This document shows, piece after piece, positions 16,220 through 25,189 of a DNA stretch of 64,000 nt. Under the pieces are notes generated by a model, which saw only the letters and a program-made list of their open reading frames with translations, was not told the origin of the DNA and ran no database searches. The stretch spans positions 36,951-100,950 of the forward strand of contig JALHMS010000019.1 in the NCBI GenBank assembly GCA_022843925.1, read 5' to 3'. Every line of letters begins with the position of its first letter. The first letter of the stretch is position 1. The stretch is from Burkholderiales bacterium. Its GTDB lineage: Bacteria > Pseudomonadota > Gammaproteobacteria > Burkholderiales > Ga0077523. The translations under genes and the position numbers were made by a program.

Positions 16220-17917
16220 CTACAGCGCGAAGACCATCAGGATGCCGCCCTCGGGGCTGGCTTCCATCATCTTCTGGCCGATCTTCCCGAAGAAGGAAGG
16301 CGGCCCCTTCAAACGGCCCGCCACCACCGCGATGTACTGCTTGCCGTCGATCGAGTACGTCACCGCGCTCTGCGTGATGCCGGTGCCGACACGGAACTGC
16401 CACAGCACCTTGCCCGTCTTCGCATCCACGGCCTTGAAGATGCCATCCAGGTTGCCGTAGAACACGAGGCCACCGGCGGTCGTCATCGCACCGCTCGCCC
16501 ACATGTTCGCTTCCTCGATGGTCCAGACCTTTTTCTTCGCCACCGGATCCCACGCGATGAACTCGGCAAGGTGTGAACCCGTGGCCCCACCCATCGCGAG
16601 GTTGAACTCGGACGCGAGGTAGAACTTGCCGGGCGTGTATTCCTCCTCGCGGTTCGCGATGTCCATGCACATGTTGAACGCCGGGATGTACACGAGGCCG
16701 GTCTGCTTGCTGAACGACATGGGCGACCAGTTCTTGCCGCCGATCAAGTTCGGGCAGACGTTGCGCGCCCACTTGCCGAGCTGCGGTCGCTTCTCGTTGT
16801 TCGGCGCTTCCACCGGACGGCCCGTTTCGAGGTCCACGTGCGTGGCCCAGTTGACGGTCACGAACGGATCGGCGGCGACGACCTTGCCGGTGTCCCGGTT
16901 CAGCACGTAGAAGAAGCCATTGCGGTCGGCGTGCAGCAGCGCGGGAACGGACTTGCCGCCGATCGTGAGATCGGTGAGCACGGCCTCGTTGATGCCGTCG
17001 TAGTCCCAGGCGTCGTGCGGGGTGTACTGATAGCCCCAGGTGATCTTGCCGGTGTCGGCATCGAACGCGAGCTGGGACGCCGACCAAAGGTTGGGATACT
17101 GCGACACGTCGCTGCTGTCGGACCCCCGCGTCTGCGCGCCCCACGGTCCGGCATTGCTGGTGGACCAGAAGACCAGGTTGCGCTTCGCATCGTAGGAACC
17201 GACACCCCACGTGGACGCTGCCCCGGTCTTCCAGGAGTCGCCCTTCCACGTCTCGTTGCCCGGCTCGCCTTCCCCGGGGATGGTGTAGGTCTTCCACACC
17301 TGCTCACCGGTCGACTGCTTGTACGCCGCCACGAAACCGCGCACGCCGTACTCGCCGCCGGCCATGCCGGTGATCACGAGATCCTTGACGATGAGCGGTG
17401 CCGAGGTGATCGCGTAACCCTTCTTGTAGTCCGCCACGGTGACGGTCCACAGCCGCTTGCCCGTCTTGGCGTCGAGCGCTTCGAGCTTCGCGTCCAGACG
17501 GCCGAAGAATACCTTGCCGTTCGCCACCGCCACACCGCGGTTGTCGAGGCCGCAGCACACGGTCGCCATGTAATCGGAAGGCATCTCCGGCTGATAGGTC
17601 CACTTCCTCGCGCCCGTCTTGGCGTCGAGTGCGAACACGTATCGGGGTCCCGTGGAACTGGTGACGTACATGGTGTCGCCGATGATGATCGGGGTCGACT
17701 CCTGGCTCTCGAGGGTGCCGAGCGAGTGCACCCACGCCACCTTGAGGTCCTTCACGTTGCCGGTGTTGACCTGGTTCAGGGTGCTGTACCGCGTGTTCGC
17801 GGCGTCGCCCCCGTACTGCGTCCACTCGTTGCCCGACTGGGCCATGGCAGCCCCCGACGTCAACGCCATCACCGACACGGCGCACGCGCCGACCAGCCTC
17901 TTCCGGATACCGTTCAT
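16220..17917 (-). CDS. PQQ-dependent alcohol dehydrogenase, lanthanide-type motif
   Basis: 565 aa, periplasmic, signal peptide cleaved near AMAQ. Eight-bladed propeller quinoprotein of the methanol/ethanol dehydrogenase family. Seen: NEWTQYGGDAANTRYS opening, the adjacent-cysteine ring (VCCGLDNRG), GGEYGVRG with the metal-ligand Glu, a GPWG segment with the ligand Asn, and catalytic Asp in WDYDGINE. The second Asp of DYD is the extra ligand that marks lanthanide-dependent XoxF/ExaF-type enzymes; calcium-type MxaF has Ala there. HADRNGFFYVLNR provides the active-site Arg. The ATG follows GGGAGGTG. Substrate not fixed by sequence. The divergent GntR regulator is the obvious candidate controller. 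Confidence 0.92.
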   Translation of the reverse strand: MNGIRKRLVGACAVSVMALTSGAAMAQSGNEWTQYGGDAANTRYSTLNQVNTGNVKDLKVAWVHSLGTLESQESTPIIIGDTMYVTSSTGPRYVFALDAKTGARKWTYQPEMPSDYMATVCCGLDNRGVAVANGKVFFGRLDAKLEALDAKTGKRLWTVTVADYKKGYAITSAPLIVKDLVITGMAGGEYGVRGFVAAYKQSTGEQVWKTYTIPGEGEPGNETWKGDSWKTGAASTWGVGSYDAKRNLVFWSTSNAGPWGAQTRGSDSSDVSQYPNLWSASQLAFDADTGKITWGYQYTPHDAWDYDGINEAVLTDLTIGGKSVPALLHADRNGFFYVLNRDTGKVVAADPFVTVNWATHVDLETGRPVEAPNNEKRPQLGKWARNVCPNLIGGKNWSPMSFSKQTGLVYIPAFNMCMDIANREEEYTPGKFYLASEFNLAMGGATGSHLAEFIAWDPVAKKKVWTIEEANMWASGAMTTAGGLVFYGNLDGIFKAVDAKTGKVLWQFRVGTGITQSAVTYSIDGKQYIAVVAGRLKGPPSFFGKIGQKMMEASPEGGILMVFAL

Positions 17918-18184
17918 GCTTCACACCTCCCAGTGTGTTGTTGTGACGTTCGAACGCACTTCCAGCACTCCCGCGCGGCATCCGGCATGCGCCGGCACTG
18001 CGGAGAGCTTGGAACCGTTGAAACCACAAGGTCGTCCCGGCAGGCGTTCGACGGGATCCGGTGAAATCATCCGGAAACCGTGCGCCGACACCATCGACGG
18101 ACCACGCGCGCGGGTGACGCCGCGCGCGCCTGACGCCCCGCTCGATGACGGATGCGATCCATGCATCGCCCAAGCAGGTGGCTG
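17918..18184. other. Divergent intergenic region, no gene seen
   Basis: The gap between the PQQ dehydrogenase start and the GntR start is about 300 bp. Apart from the dehydrogenase ribosome-binding site and the AT-rich block at its right end, it is ordinary GC-rich sequence with no convincing reading frame. Confidence 0.6.
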
Positions 18185-18221
18185 TTGAAAGCATAATACA
18201 ATTTTGAATACAATTTCTCGG
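18185..18221 (+). promoter_or_regulatory. AT-rich promoter with duplicated AATACAATTT motif
   Basis: TTGAAA at 18185-18190 and TACAAT at 18209-18214 form a near-consensus sigma-70 promoter with an 18-bp spacer pointing into the GntR gene. The decamer AATACAATTT occurs twice, at 18195-18204 and 18207-18216, exactly 12 bp apart and inside the promoter. This suggests a GntR-family operator giving autoregulation and perhaps control of the divergent PQQ dehydrogenase. A transcript starting here would leave almost no leader before ATG 18222. Confidence 0.55.
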
Positions 18222-18947
18222 ATGAAGAAGCAGGTGTCCACGAGTCGCAAGACCGGCAAAACAACCCCGGTCGCCGGCCGCAGGGTGGTGGAACCGCGCG
18301 TGCCCCGGACCGCCCTGTACGAGTGGGTGGTCAACCGGATCCGCGACAAGATCTACGCATACGAACTGAGCCCCGGCGACTGGATCGACGAACAACGGCT
18401 CGCAGACGAACTCGGCATCAGCCGCACGCCGGTGCGCGAAGGTCTCAAGCTGCTGGCGGCCGAGGGACTCGTGACGGTGAAACCGCGCCGCGGCAGCTAC
18501 GTCACCAAGCTCACCGACGACGACATCGACCAGATCTTCGTGCTCATGGCGCGCTTGGAAGGCTGGTGCGCAATGGAGGCGACGACCCGCCTCGACGACA
18601 TCTCGCTGCTGGAACTCGAACGTCTGCACGAGGCCCTCGAAGTGCACGCCGCCGCCCACGACGCAGGGCGCTATCACGAGACGAACGTCGAATTCCACGC
18701 AGCCATCCAGCAACTCTCCGGCAACCGCTGGCTGGCGAACGTCGTGGCGGAGCTGCGCATCGTGATGCGGCTCGCCCGCGTGCAGACGCTCCGCCATCCC
18801 GGCCGCTTCGAGTCCTCGATCGACGAACACCGCGACCTCATGGCCGCTATGCGCGCCCGCGATCCCGACCGTGCGGAAGCCAGCATGCGGCGCCATCTGC
18901 TGAACCAGCTGGATGTCCTGCATGCGCTCGCCGGCCGTCCGAGATGA
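18222..18947 (+). CDS. GntR family transcriptional regulator (FadR subfamily, FCD domain)
   Basis: 241 aa from ATG 18222; a TTG at 18204 would add six residues but sits inside the promoter. An N-terminal winged helix at about 25-95 contains LADELGISRTPVREGLKLLAAEGLV and RRGSYV. The all-helical FCD effector domain follows, with DxxFHxAI (EFHAAIQQLSGN) and a second metal-binding His in SIDEHRDLMAAM. Such regulators usually sense small carboxylic acids, often through a bound metal. It heads a plus-strand run of hydrolase, SDR, carboxyltransferase and MatB, and faces the PQQ dehydrogenase. Confidence 0.9.
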   Translation: MKKQVSTSRKTGKTTPVAGRRVVEPRVPRTALYEWVVNRIRDKIYAYELSPGDWIDEQRLADELGISRTPVREGLKLLAAEGLVTVKPRRGSYVTKLTDDDIDQIFVLMARLEGWCAMEATTRLDDISLLELERLHEALEVHAAAHDAGRYHETNVEFHAAIQQLSGNRWLANVVAELRIVMRLARVQTLRHPGRFESSIDEHRDLMAAMRARDPDRAEASMRRHLLNQLDVLHALAGRPR

Positions 18948-18960
18948 ACGGGAGGAACCC

Positions 18961-19788
18961 TTGACCTACGCAGACTCCGACGGCGTGCGCCTGTACGTCG
19001 AGGACACGGGCACCGGCGTCCCCGTCGTCTTCGTGCACGAGCTGGCCGGCGACCATCGCTGCTGGGAGCCGCAGGTCCGCTTCCTCGCGCGCCGGTATCG
19101 GTGCGTGACGTTCAACGCGCGCGGCTACCCCCCCTCCGACGTGCCCGATTCCGTCGAGGCGTACAGCCAGCAGCAGGCCGTGGAGGACATCGCGAACGTG
19201 CTCCGGAGCCGCGGCATCGAACGCGCACACATCGTCGGCCTCTCGATGGGCGGGTACGCAACGCTCAACTTCGGACTCGCGTATCCGGGCATGGCCCGAT
19301 CGCTCGTGGTCGCGGGCGCAGGCCACGGCTCGGACCCCGACAAGCGCGAAGCCTTCATCGCTGACTGCACCGATCTCGCCGAGCGGATCCTGCGCCTGGG
19401 CATGGCGGAAGGCATCCGGCACTACGCGAACAGCGCGGTGCGCCGCCGCTACGCGGAGAAGGATCCGCGCGGCTTCGAGGAATTCAACGGTTACTTCGGC
19501 GAACACTCCCCGCTCGGGACCGCGCTCACCATCCGCGGTTGCCAGATGCGCCGGCCGACGGTCTACGAACTCGGCCCGCGACTCGCGGAGATGCGCGTAC
19601 CGACGCTGGTGATCACCGGCGACGACGACGAACCCTGCGTCGAGCCCGCGCTCTTCATGAAGCGGACGATCCCGGGCGCCAGGCTCTGGGTGGTGCCTCG
19701 GACGAGCCACCCCATCAACCTCGAGGAACCGGACGCCTTCAATCGCGCCCTTCTCGATTTCTTCACCGACGTCGACCGGACTCCCTGA
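18961..19788 (+). CDS. Alpha/beta hydrolase
   Basis: 275 aa from TTG 18961, which has a GGGAGGA ribosome-binding site at the right distance; no better ATG exists. Alpha/beta-hydrolase fold with nucleophile elbow GLSMGG, VFVHELAGDHRCWEPQ as the oxyanion-hole segment (HE in place of HG), acid in ITGDDDEP and catalytic His in TSHPINLEEP. It resembles 3-oxoadipate enol-lactonase and related esterases, but the substrate cannot be told. Thirteen bases after the GntR stop and three before the SDR ATG, so part of the same operon. Confidence 0.86.
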   Translation: MTYADSDGVRLYVEDTGTGVPVVFVHELAGDHRCWEPQVRFLARRYRCVTFNARGYPPSDVPDSVEAYSQQQAVEDIANVLRSRGIERAHIVGLSMGGYATLNFGLAYPGMARSLVVAGAGHGSDPDKREAFIADCTDLAERILRLGMAEGIRHYANSAVRRRYAEKDPRGFEEFNGYFGEHSPLGTALTIRGCQMRRPTVYELGPRLAEMRVPTLVITGDDDEPCVEPALFMKRTIPGARLWVVPRTSHPINLEEPDAFNRALLDFFTDVDRTP

Positions 19789-19791
19789 CCC

Positions 19792-20564
19792 ATGGATCTC
19801 GAACTCTCCGGCAAGCGCGTGCTCGTGACCGGCGCCTCGCGCGGCATCGGCTACGCGTGTGCCCGCCACTTCGCCCGCGAAGGTTGCGAGGTGACGCTCG
19901 TCTCCAGTTCCGAGGACGCCCTGCGCGCGGCCGCGGCCAGACTGACGGAGGAGACCGGCGCGACCGCGGCCATCCATCGCGCCGATCTATCGCAGAACGC
20001 CGGCGTGGAGTCCCTCCGACCGCTGGCGACCACGGTCGACATCCTCGTCAACAACGCCGGCGCGATTCCCGGCGGCGGTCTGGCGGACATCGATTCGAAG
20101 CGCTGGCGCGAAGCATGGAGTCTCCCAAGATGTTCGGCGACGTCGACCTCACGCGGATGGCGCTCGCCCCGATGATGGCGCGGGTTGCGGGCGTGATCGT
20201 GAATGTTCTCGGCATTGCCGGGGCGTCGCCGCGCCACGACCACGTGTGCGGCTCGACCGCGAACGCCGGACTCATGGCCTTCACGAAATCCGTCGGCGGG
20301 CACGGCAGCCGGCACGGAGTGCGTGTCGTCGGCGTGAACCCGGGGCCGACCGAGACCGAACGCCTCGTGAAGCTGTTCTCGACCCGCGCGCAGACGAGCC
20401 TCGGCGACGCCGCGCGCTGGCCCGAACTGCTCGCGGATCTGCCGTTCGGCCGTCCGGCCACCGCGGAAGAGATGGCCGACCTCGTGGTGTTCCTCGCCTC
20501 GGCGCGGGCGTCGTACCTGCGCGGGCTGGTCGTCGACGCCGACGGCGGCGCGATGTACCGCTGA
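19792..20564 (+). pseudogene. Short-chain dehydrogenase/reductase, frameshifted
   Basis: The first frame gives 127 codons with a normal SDR start: the TGASRGIG cofactor-binding loop near residue 13 and VDILVNNAGAIP. It goes off course after REAWSL and stops at 20175. The SDR continues in another frame from about 20127 (KMFGDVDLTRMALAPM, then VGVNPGPTETERL and a VVDADGG ending) to 20564. The break lies around 20121-20128, in tctcccaaga: two extra bases or one missing base would explain it. The usual YxxxK catalytic motif is not evident (the region reads HDHVCGSTANA). Either a recent pseudogene or a sequence error; the flanking genes are intact. Confidence 0.75.
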
Positions 20565-20570
20565 CACCCC

Positions 20571-21860
20571 GTGTCGAGCGCCTTTGCCCGCCGGCCACTG
20601 AACGAGCAGCTCGATCTGCTGCTGGGCGCCGATGCCCATCGGGCGCCTCCCGCACCGATGACACCGGGCGACGTGGTGGTCAGGACAGCCACCGTGAAGG
20701 GTCACGCCGTGGTCGTCCTCGCCTTCGACTGGACCCGGTCGCGCGGCTCCATCGGCCCCGCTGAGGCCGTGCAGATCGGCGAGGCGCTCGCCCTGGCCAT
20801 CGCGCAAGGCGTCCCGGTGGTGTTCCTGATGAACACGAGCGGCATGCGGGTGACGGCAGGCATGCAGACTGTCGTGGCACTGCGGACACTGTTGCGGACC
20901 GTGCTCGACGCCCGGCTCACCGGCCAGCGGATGGTCGCGCTGATCACGCATCACGCCTTCGGAGGCGCCAGCATCCTCGCGTCGCTCTGCGACCGGCGCG
21001 CGATGCACGCGGAAGCCATCCTCGCCATGTCCGGGCCGAAGTTGATCGAACGTATCGCCGGCCGGGAGGCGCTGGCGGCCGACGATCCAGAGGCCGTGCG
21101 CGCGCTGCTCGGTGGAGCCGCGCGGGTGGCCGTGACCGACGCCACCGAACCGTGCGATGACGCTGCGGACGCCTACCGCGCTGTGCTCCTGCGCTGGCTG
21201 GGCGGGCCTGCCGAAGACGCTGCTCCGCAAGTCGAGAGCTGGTGCCAGGCCTTGCGTGGGCGGCTGGGTCCCCACGTGCTTCCACCGGTGATCCCCGCGA
21301 GCATCGACTCCCTGGACACCCCGACCCGTCGCACGTTGCTTCGCATCCTCGGCGACGACGCGCGGTTGCAACGCGCCGGAGATCTCATCGTGGCCACCGC
21401 CCCCGGGACCGGCGGGCCGCTCGTCCTGGGTCTCGTCGGGGGACGAACGGCGACGGCGCCACTGTCGCTCGCGCTCGCCGAACAGTTGCTCGCCGTCGGC
21501 CCGGAGACGCGGTCCGTCGTCGTGCTGGCCGACGTCGAGAACCATTCCGCCGCCCCCGAGGACGAGCGTGTCGTGCTTTCCGAGTACCTCGCCCTGCTCG
21601 CGCTGTCCCTGCGCGCGACGCATCACCGCGGGCACGACGTCAAGGTCATCGTCACGGGCGTCTCGGGCGGCGGCATCTTCGCAGCGCTGGCGGCCGGTGC
21701 GACGCGCGTCGAGATGCTGCGGGAGGCGCGTATCCAGGTGCTGTCGGCGGAAGCGCTCGCCGCGATCGGGCAGCAGGCCGTGCCGGAGGACGAATACGCC
21801 ACCGCCGCCCTGCGCGCCGGCGCCGTGGACGCCATCTTCGAGGAAGCACCAACCCAATGA
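20571..21860 (+). CDS. Fused malonate-decarboxylase-type carboxyltransferase (MdcD-MdcE like)
   Basis: 429 aa from a GTG at 20571. The first half resembles the beta subunit (MdcD) of biotin-independent malonate decarboxylase: crotonase-like carboxyltransferase core with VVFLMNTSGMRV, VLDARLTGQRMVALI, HHAFGGASILASLCD and AILAMSGPKLIE. The second half resembles the gamma subunit (MdcE): VVVLADVENHSAAPEDE, VTGVSGGGIFAALAAGATRVEML and ARIQVLSAEALAAI. In classical systems these are separate proteins that decarboxylate malonyl bound to an acyl carrier protein. No MdcA, MdcC, MdcB or MdcG is nearby. The stop overlaps the MatB start (ATGA), implying action on malonyl-CoA or a similar thioester. Confidence 0.8.
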   Translation: MSSAFARRPLNEQLDLLLGADAHRAPPAPMTPGDVVVRTATVKGHAVVVLAFDWTRSRGSIGPAEAVQIGEALALAIAQGVPVVFLMNTSGMRVTAGMQTVVALRTLLRTVLDARLTGQRMVALITHHAFGGASILASLCDRRAMHAEAILAMSGPKLIERIAGREALAADDPEAVRALLGGAARVAVTDATEPCDDAADAYRAVLLRWLGGPAEDAAPQVESWCQALRGRLGPHVLPPVIPASIDSLDTPTRRTLLRILGDDARLQRAGDLIVATAPGTGGPLVLGLVGGRTATAPLSLALAEQLLAVGPETRSVVVLADVENHSAAPEDERVVLSEYLALLALSLRATHHRGHDVKVIVTGVSGGGIFAALAAGATRVEMLREARIQVLSAEALAAIGQQAVPEDEYATAALRAGAVDAIFEEAPTQ

Positions 21861-23398
21861 CCGACAACGCCAATTTCTTCGACTGCGGCATCCGTCCGGT
21901 ACTCGCCGCCCCCGATACCCCTTGCCTCCTCCTCGCGGACGGCGGTGTCGTCACATACGGAGATCTCGACCGGCTGTCGGCGCGGTACGCCAACCTCCTG
22001 CGCGCGCTGGGTTGCGAGCCCGGCACATGGGTGGCGGTCTGTGTCGAGAAATCCCCCCGGTCGCTGGCGCTCTATCTCGCCTGCCTGCGCGCGGGGCTCG
22101 TCTTCCTGCCCCTCAACACGGCGTACAAGCCCGCCGAGCTTTCGTACTTCCTCGGCGACGCGAAGCCGCACGTCTTCGTGTGCCCGCCCGCCATGGCGGC
22201 ATCGTTCGGCCCACAGGCCCTTGCGCTGGGCGTTCCGCACGTGTTCGACATGGACGAGAACGGCGACGGTGCGTTGTCCGCGGCGGCAACTGGCTGCGAC
22301 GAGAGCTTCCCCGCAGTGCATCGACGCCCGGATGATCTCGCGGCCGTCCTGTACACCTCGGGCACCACGGGTCGACCGAAGGGCGCGACGATCAGCTGTC
22401 GCGCCGTCGCCTACGCGGCCCGCACTCTCGGCGCCATCTGGGAATTCTCGCGCAACGACGTGCTGCTGCACGCACTGCCGATCTTCCACGGCCATGGCCT
22501 CTTCGTCGCGTGCAACGTCGCCCTTGCGGCGGGCGCCCGGATGCTCTTCCTGCCGCGGTTCCAACTCGACACCGTGCTCGCCGCGCTGCCCTCGGCCACG
22601 ACGATGATGGGGGTCCCGACCTTCTACCACCGGATCCTCGCAGACCCGCGCTTCACGCGGGAGACGTTCGCGCATCTCCGCCTCGTCACCTGCGGCTCTG
22701 CGCCCCTTCTGCCCGACGCGCAGGCCGCGTTCCGCGAACGATTCGGCCACGACATCCTGCAGCGGTACGGCACCACCGAGACCATGATCCTCACTTCGAA
22801 TCCACTGCACGGTGAACGGCGACCAGGGTCGGTGGGCCGCGCCCTGCCCGGCGTCGAACTGCGCATCACGGACGACGACGACCTGCCCCTCGCCGATGGC
22901 GCGATCGGGATGATCCAGGTGCGGGGCGACGGCCTGTTCTCCGGCTATTGGGGCCTCCCGGAGAAGACGGCCGAAGACTTCACCGCCGACGGCTACTTCC
23001 GTACCGGCGACCTCGGGACACGCAGCGCGGACGGCTATGTGGCCATCACCGGTCGCGCGAAGGACCTCATCATCTCGGGCGGCTACAACGTCTACCCCGC
23101 CGAGGTGGAGGCGGTGATCGACGGGTGTCCCGGCATCGCGGAGTCCGCCGTCATCGGTGTCCCGCACGCGGACTTCGGCGAGGCGGTCGCGGCGATCGTC
23201 ATCGCCCGATCCCCTGACGAACCGGTCGTGCCCGAGCAGGTGATCCGCCACGCGAAGGAGCGCCTCGCCAACCACAAGGTGCCGAAGTTCGTGGTCGTCG
23301 TGGGCGACTTCCCGCGCAACACCCTCGGCAAGATCCAGAAGAACCTGCTCCGGGAAACCTACGCAGGACTCGCGGCCCCGCACGACGCGCGGCGCTGA
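21857..23398 (+). CDS. matB: Malonyl-CoA synthetase (MatB-like acyl-CoA ligase)
   Basis: 513 aa, the usual length. Adenylate-forming enzyme: YTSGTTGRPKGA (P-loop) at about 167-178, QRYGTTETMI, RTGDLG, and the C-terminal Lys in PRNTLGKIQKN. MatB-like stretches include MGVPTFYHRIL, CGSAPLLPDAQ and NPLHGERRPGSVG. Family knowledge: MatB activates malonate, and sometimes methylmalonate, with ATP and CoA. It overlaps the carboxyltransferase gene by four bases and closes the operon. It suggests that malonate is the intermediate fed to the fused decarboxylase-like enzyme. Confidence 0.9.
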   Translation: MTDNANFFDCGIRPVLAAPDTPCLLLADGGVVTYGDLDRLSARYANLLRALGCEPGTWVAVCVEKSPRSLALYLACLRAGLVFLPLNTAYKPAELSYFLGDAKPHVFVCPPAMAASFGPQALALGVPHVFDMDENGDGALSAAATGCDESFPAVHRRPDDLAAVLYTSGTTGRPKGATISCRAVAYAARTLGAIWEFSRNDVLLHALPIFHGHGLFVACNVALAAGARMLFLPRFQLDTVLAALPSATTMMGVPTFYHRILADPRFTRETFAHLRLVTCGSAPLLPDAQAAFRERFGHDILQRYGTTETMILTSNPLHGERRPGSVGRALPGVELRITDDDDLPLADGAIGMIQVRGDGLFSGYWGLPEKTAEDFTADGYFRTGDLGTRSADGYVAITGRAKDLIISGGYNVYPAEVEAVIDGCPGIAESAVIGVPHADFGEAVAAIVIARSPDEPVVPEQVIRHAKERLANHKVPKFVVVVGDFPRNTLGKIQKNLLRETYAGLAAPHDARR

Positions 23399-24072
23399 TC
23401 GCCGAGTGCGCCCTCGCCTCCGCGCAGGCTGATCCGGCGTGCGGATGGCATCGGTCATCTACGCCCCGGTGCAGCCCACGGCGACGGGGCGGTGCACGGA
23501 CTCAGTGCACGCAGGTGCAAGACGGAGCGCCTGCCGTCCCGGTCAGCCGGACCATCCGGTCTGGGACCTCGCGGGATCGGCGCAGGCAACCGTGCGGCGT
23601 ATGCCACGCCCGACATCCATCAAGCCTCTGGCAGGCAAGGACAAACGTGACATCGCGCGCGCTGGCATGGCGATTCGCCCAGCGCCCTCGACCACGACAT
23701 TCGGCACAAAGCGCAGATCAGCGCATCCGTGGCCGGGATCCTGCTATCCAGACCCGCCTGACATGACACACGAGATCTGCTGCCTGCCGATTTCCGGCCT
23801 GGAGTCTCCCGTCGGATGCCGGCCATGCCCGACCAAGCCGGACGGTGCGGACCCCCTCGCCAGTCGCCGTGTGAGCGGATGACGTCCGGCGTCTCTGCGC
23901 CCAGTGCCTGTCGGTCGGCGGGACCACTTCACATCAGACATATGAATGCCATTGCACTCTTGCGGTGCAGTCCGAGGAAATGCAGTATTCGGGGCAGCTT
24001 TCGAGCATCGCGCGTCCGGATGCCAAGCGTCGCACGAGCCCCCCAACCAAGACTTGTAGCAGGAGAGAGTAG
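23399..24072. other. 674-bp gap without a supported gene
   Basis: Open frames here have no recognisable protein character, are rich in Pro/Arg/Ser as expected from chance GC-rich sequence, and lack ribosome-binding sites. The last 150 bp are less GC-rich and presumably contain the promoter of the downstream formamidase operon, but no clear -35/-10 pair was found. Confidence 0.6.
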
Positions 24073-25065
24073 ATGAGCAGCTGGCTTGCCGAATCGATCA
24101 TGTACACGCGCGGTGTCGCGAAGGGGAAGGTCGGCACGACCCACGACCTGAACGAGGCGCGTCAGGGCAAGTACCACTACACGATGGGCCCGTATTCCGA
24201 CCCGGTCATGACGATCAAGCCCGGCGACCGCGTGGTGGTCGAGACGCGCGACGCATTCGAGGGCGCCATCAAGACCGAGCGCGACATGCCCACGAAGGTC
24301 CTGAAGATGCCGTTCCTGAACCCGCAGAACGGCCCGATCATGATCGAGGGCGCCGAGAAGGGTGACACCATCGCCGTCTACATCGAATCGATGAAGCCGC
24401 GCGGCGAAAACCCCCGCGGCACGTGCGCGATGATCCCCGAGTTCGGCGGCCTGACCGGCACGTACTACACCGCGACGCTGAACGATCCGCTTCCCGAGAT
24501 CGTCCGCAAGATCAACGTCGATGAGCAGTTCGTGTACTGGAGCGACCGCGTCACCCTGCCCTACAAGCCGCACATCGGCACGCTGAGCTGCTCGCCCGAG
24601 ATCGACTCCATCAACTCGCTCACGCCGGACAATCACGGCGGGAACATGGACCTCCCCGACATGGGGCCCGGCAGCATCACCTACCTGCCCGTGCGCTCGC
24701 CGGGCGGCCGCCTCTTCATCGGCGACGCCCACGCCTGCCAGGGCGACGGCGAGGTCTGCGGCGTGGCCGTCGAGTACCCGACCGTCACCACGATCCACGT
24801 CGAACTCATCAAGGGTTGGAGCATCGAGTGGCCGCGCCTCGAGAACGAGGAAGTGATCATGGCCATCGGCAGCACGCGTCCCCTCGAGGACGCCACGCGC
24901 ATCGCCTATCGCGAACTCGTCTACTGGATGGCGAAGGACTACGGCTTCGACAAGTGGGACGCCTACATGATGCTGAGCCAGTGCGGGAAGGTGCGCCTCG
25001 GCAACTTCGTCGACCCGAAGTACACGGTCGGCGCGGCGATCAGCAAGAAGTATCTGAAGACCTGA
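24073..25065 (+). CDS. fmdA: Acetamidase/formamidase family protein
   Basis: 330 aa from an ATG preceded by AGGAGAGAG. FmdA/AmdA family: amidohydrolases releasing ammonia from formamide or short amides. Seen: KPGDRVVVETRDAFEG, the metal/active-site motif GDAHACQGDGEVCG at about 218-231, and HIGTLSCSP. Somewhat short compared with classic formamidases of about 400 aa, as is common in the acetamidase-like branch. First gene of a presumed amide catabolism and uptake operon. Confidence 0.86.
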   Translation: MSSWLAESIMYTRGVAKGKVGTTHDLNEARQGKYHYTMGPYSDPVMTIKPGDRVVVETRDAFEGAIKTERDMPTKVLKMPFLNPQNGPIMIEGAEKGDTIAVYIESMKPRGENPRGTCAMIPEFGGLTGTYYTATLNDPLPEIVRKINVDEQFVYWSDRVTLPYKPHIGTLSCSPEIDSINSLTPDNHGGNMDLPDMGPGSITYLPVRSPGGRLFIGDAHACQGDGEVCGVAVEYPTVTTIHVELIKGWSIEWPRLENEEVIMAIGSTRPLEDATRIAYRELVYWMAKDYGFDKWDAYMMLSQCGKVRLGNFVDPKYTVGAAISKKYLKT

Positions 25066-25189
25066 CGTCCGGGTGGCCCGCCTCCGGCGGGCCGTCGCAG
25101 GGCGACGATCCACCACATACACCAAAAGGCGTGGCATTCGGCGCGGCGGCAGCGCGCGTACCGACCATGGCACACGGAGGAACCGGAAC

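Noticed and set aside
23439..23882. 147-codon frame in the gap after matB
   Set aside because: Low-complexity translation, no start signal and no motif; competing frames in the same stretch are equally open.
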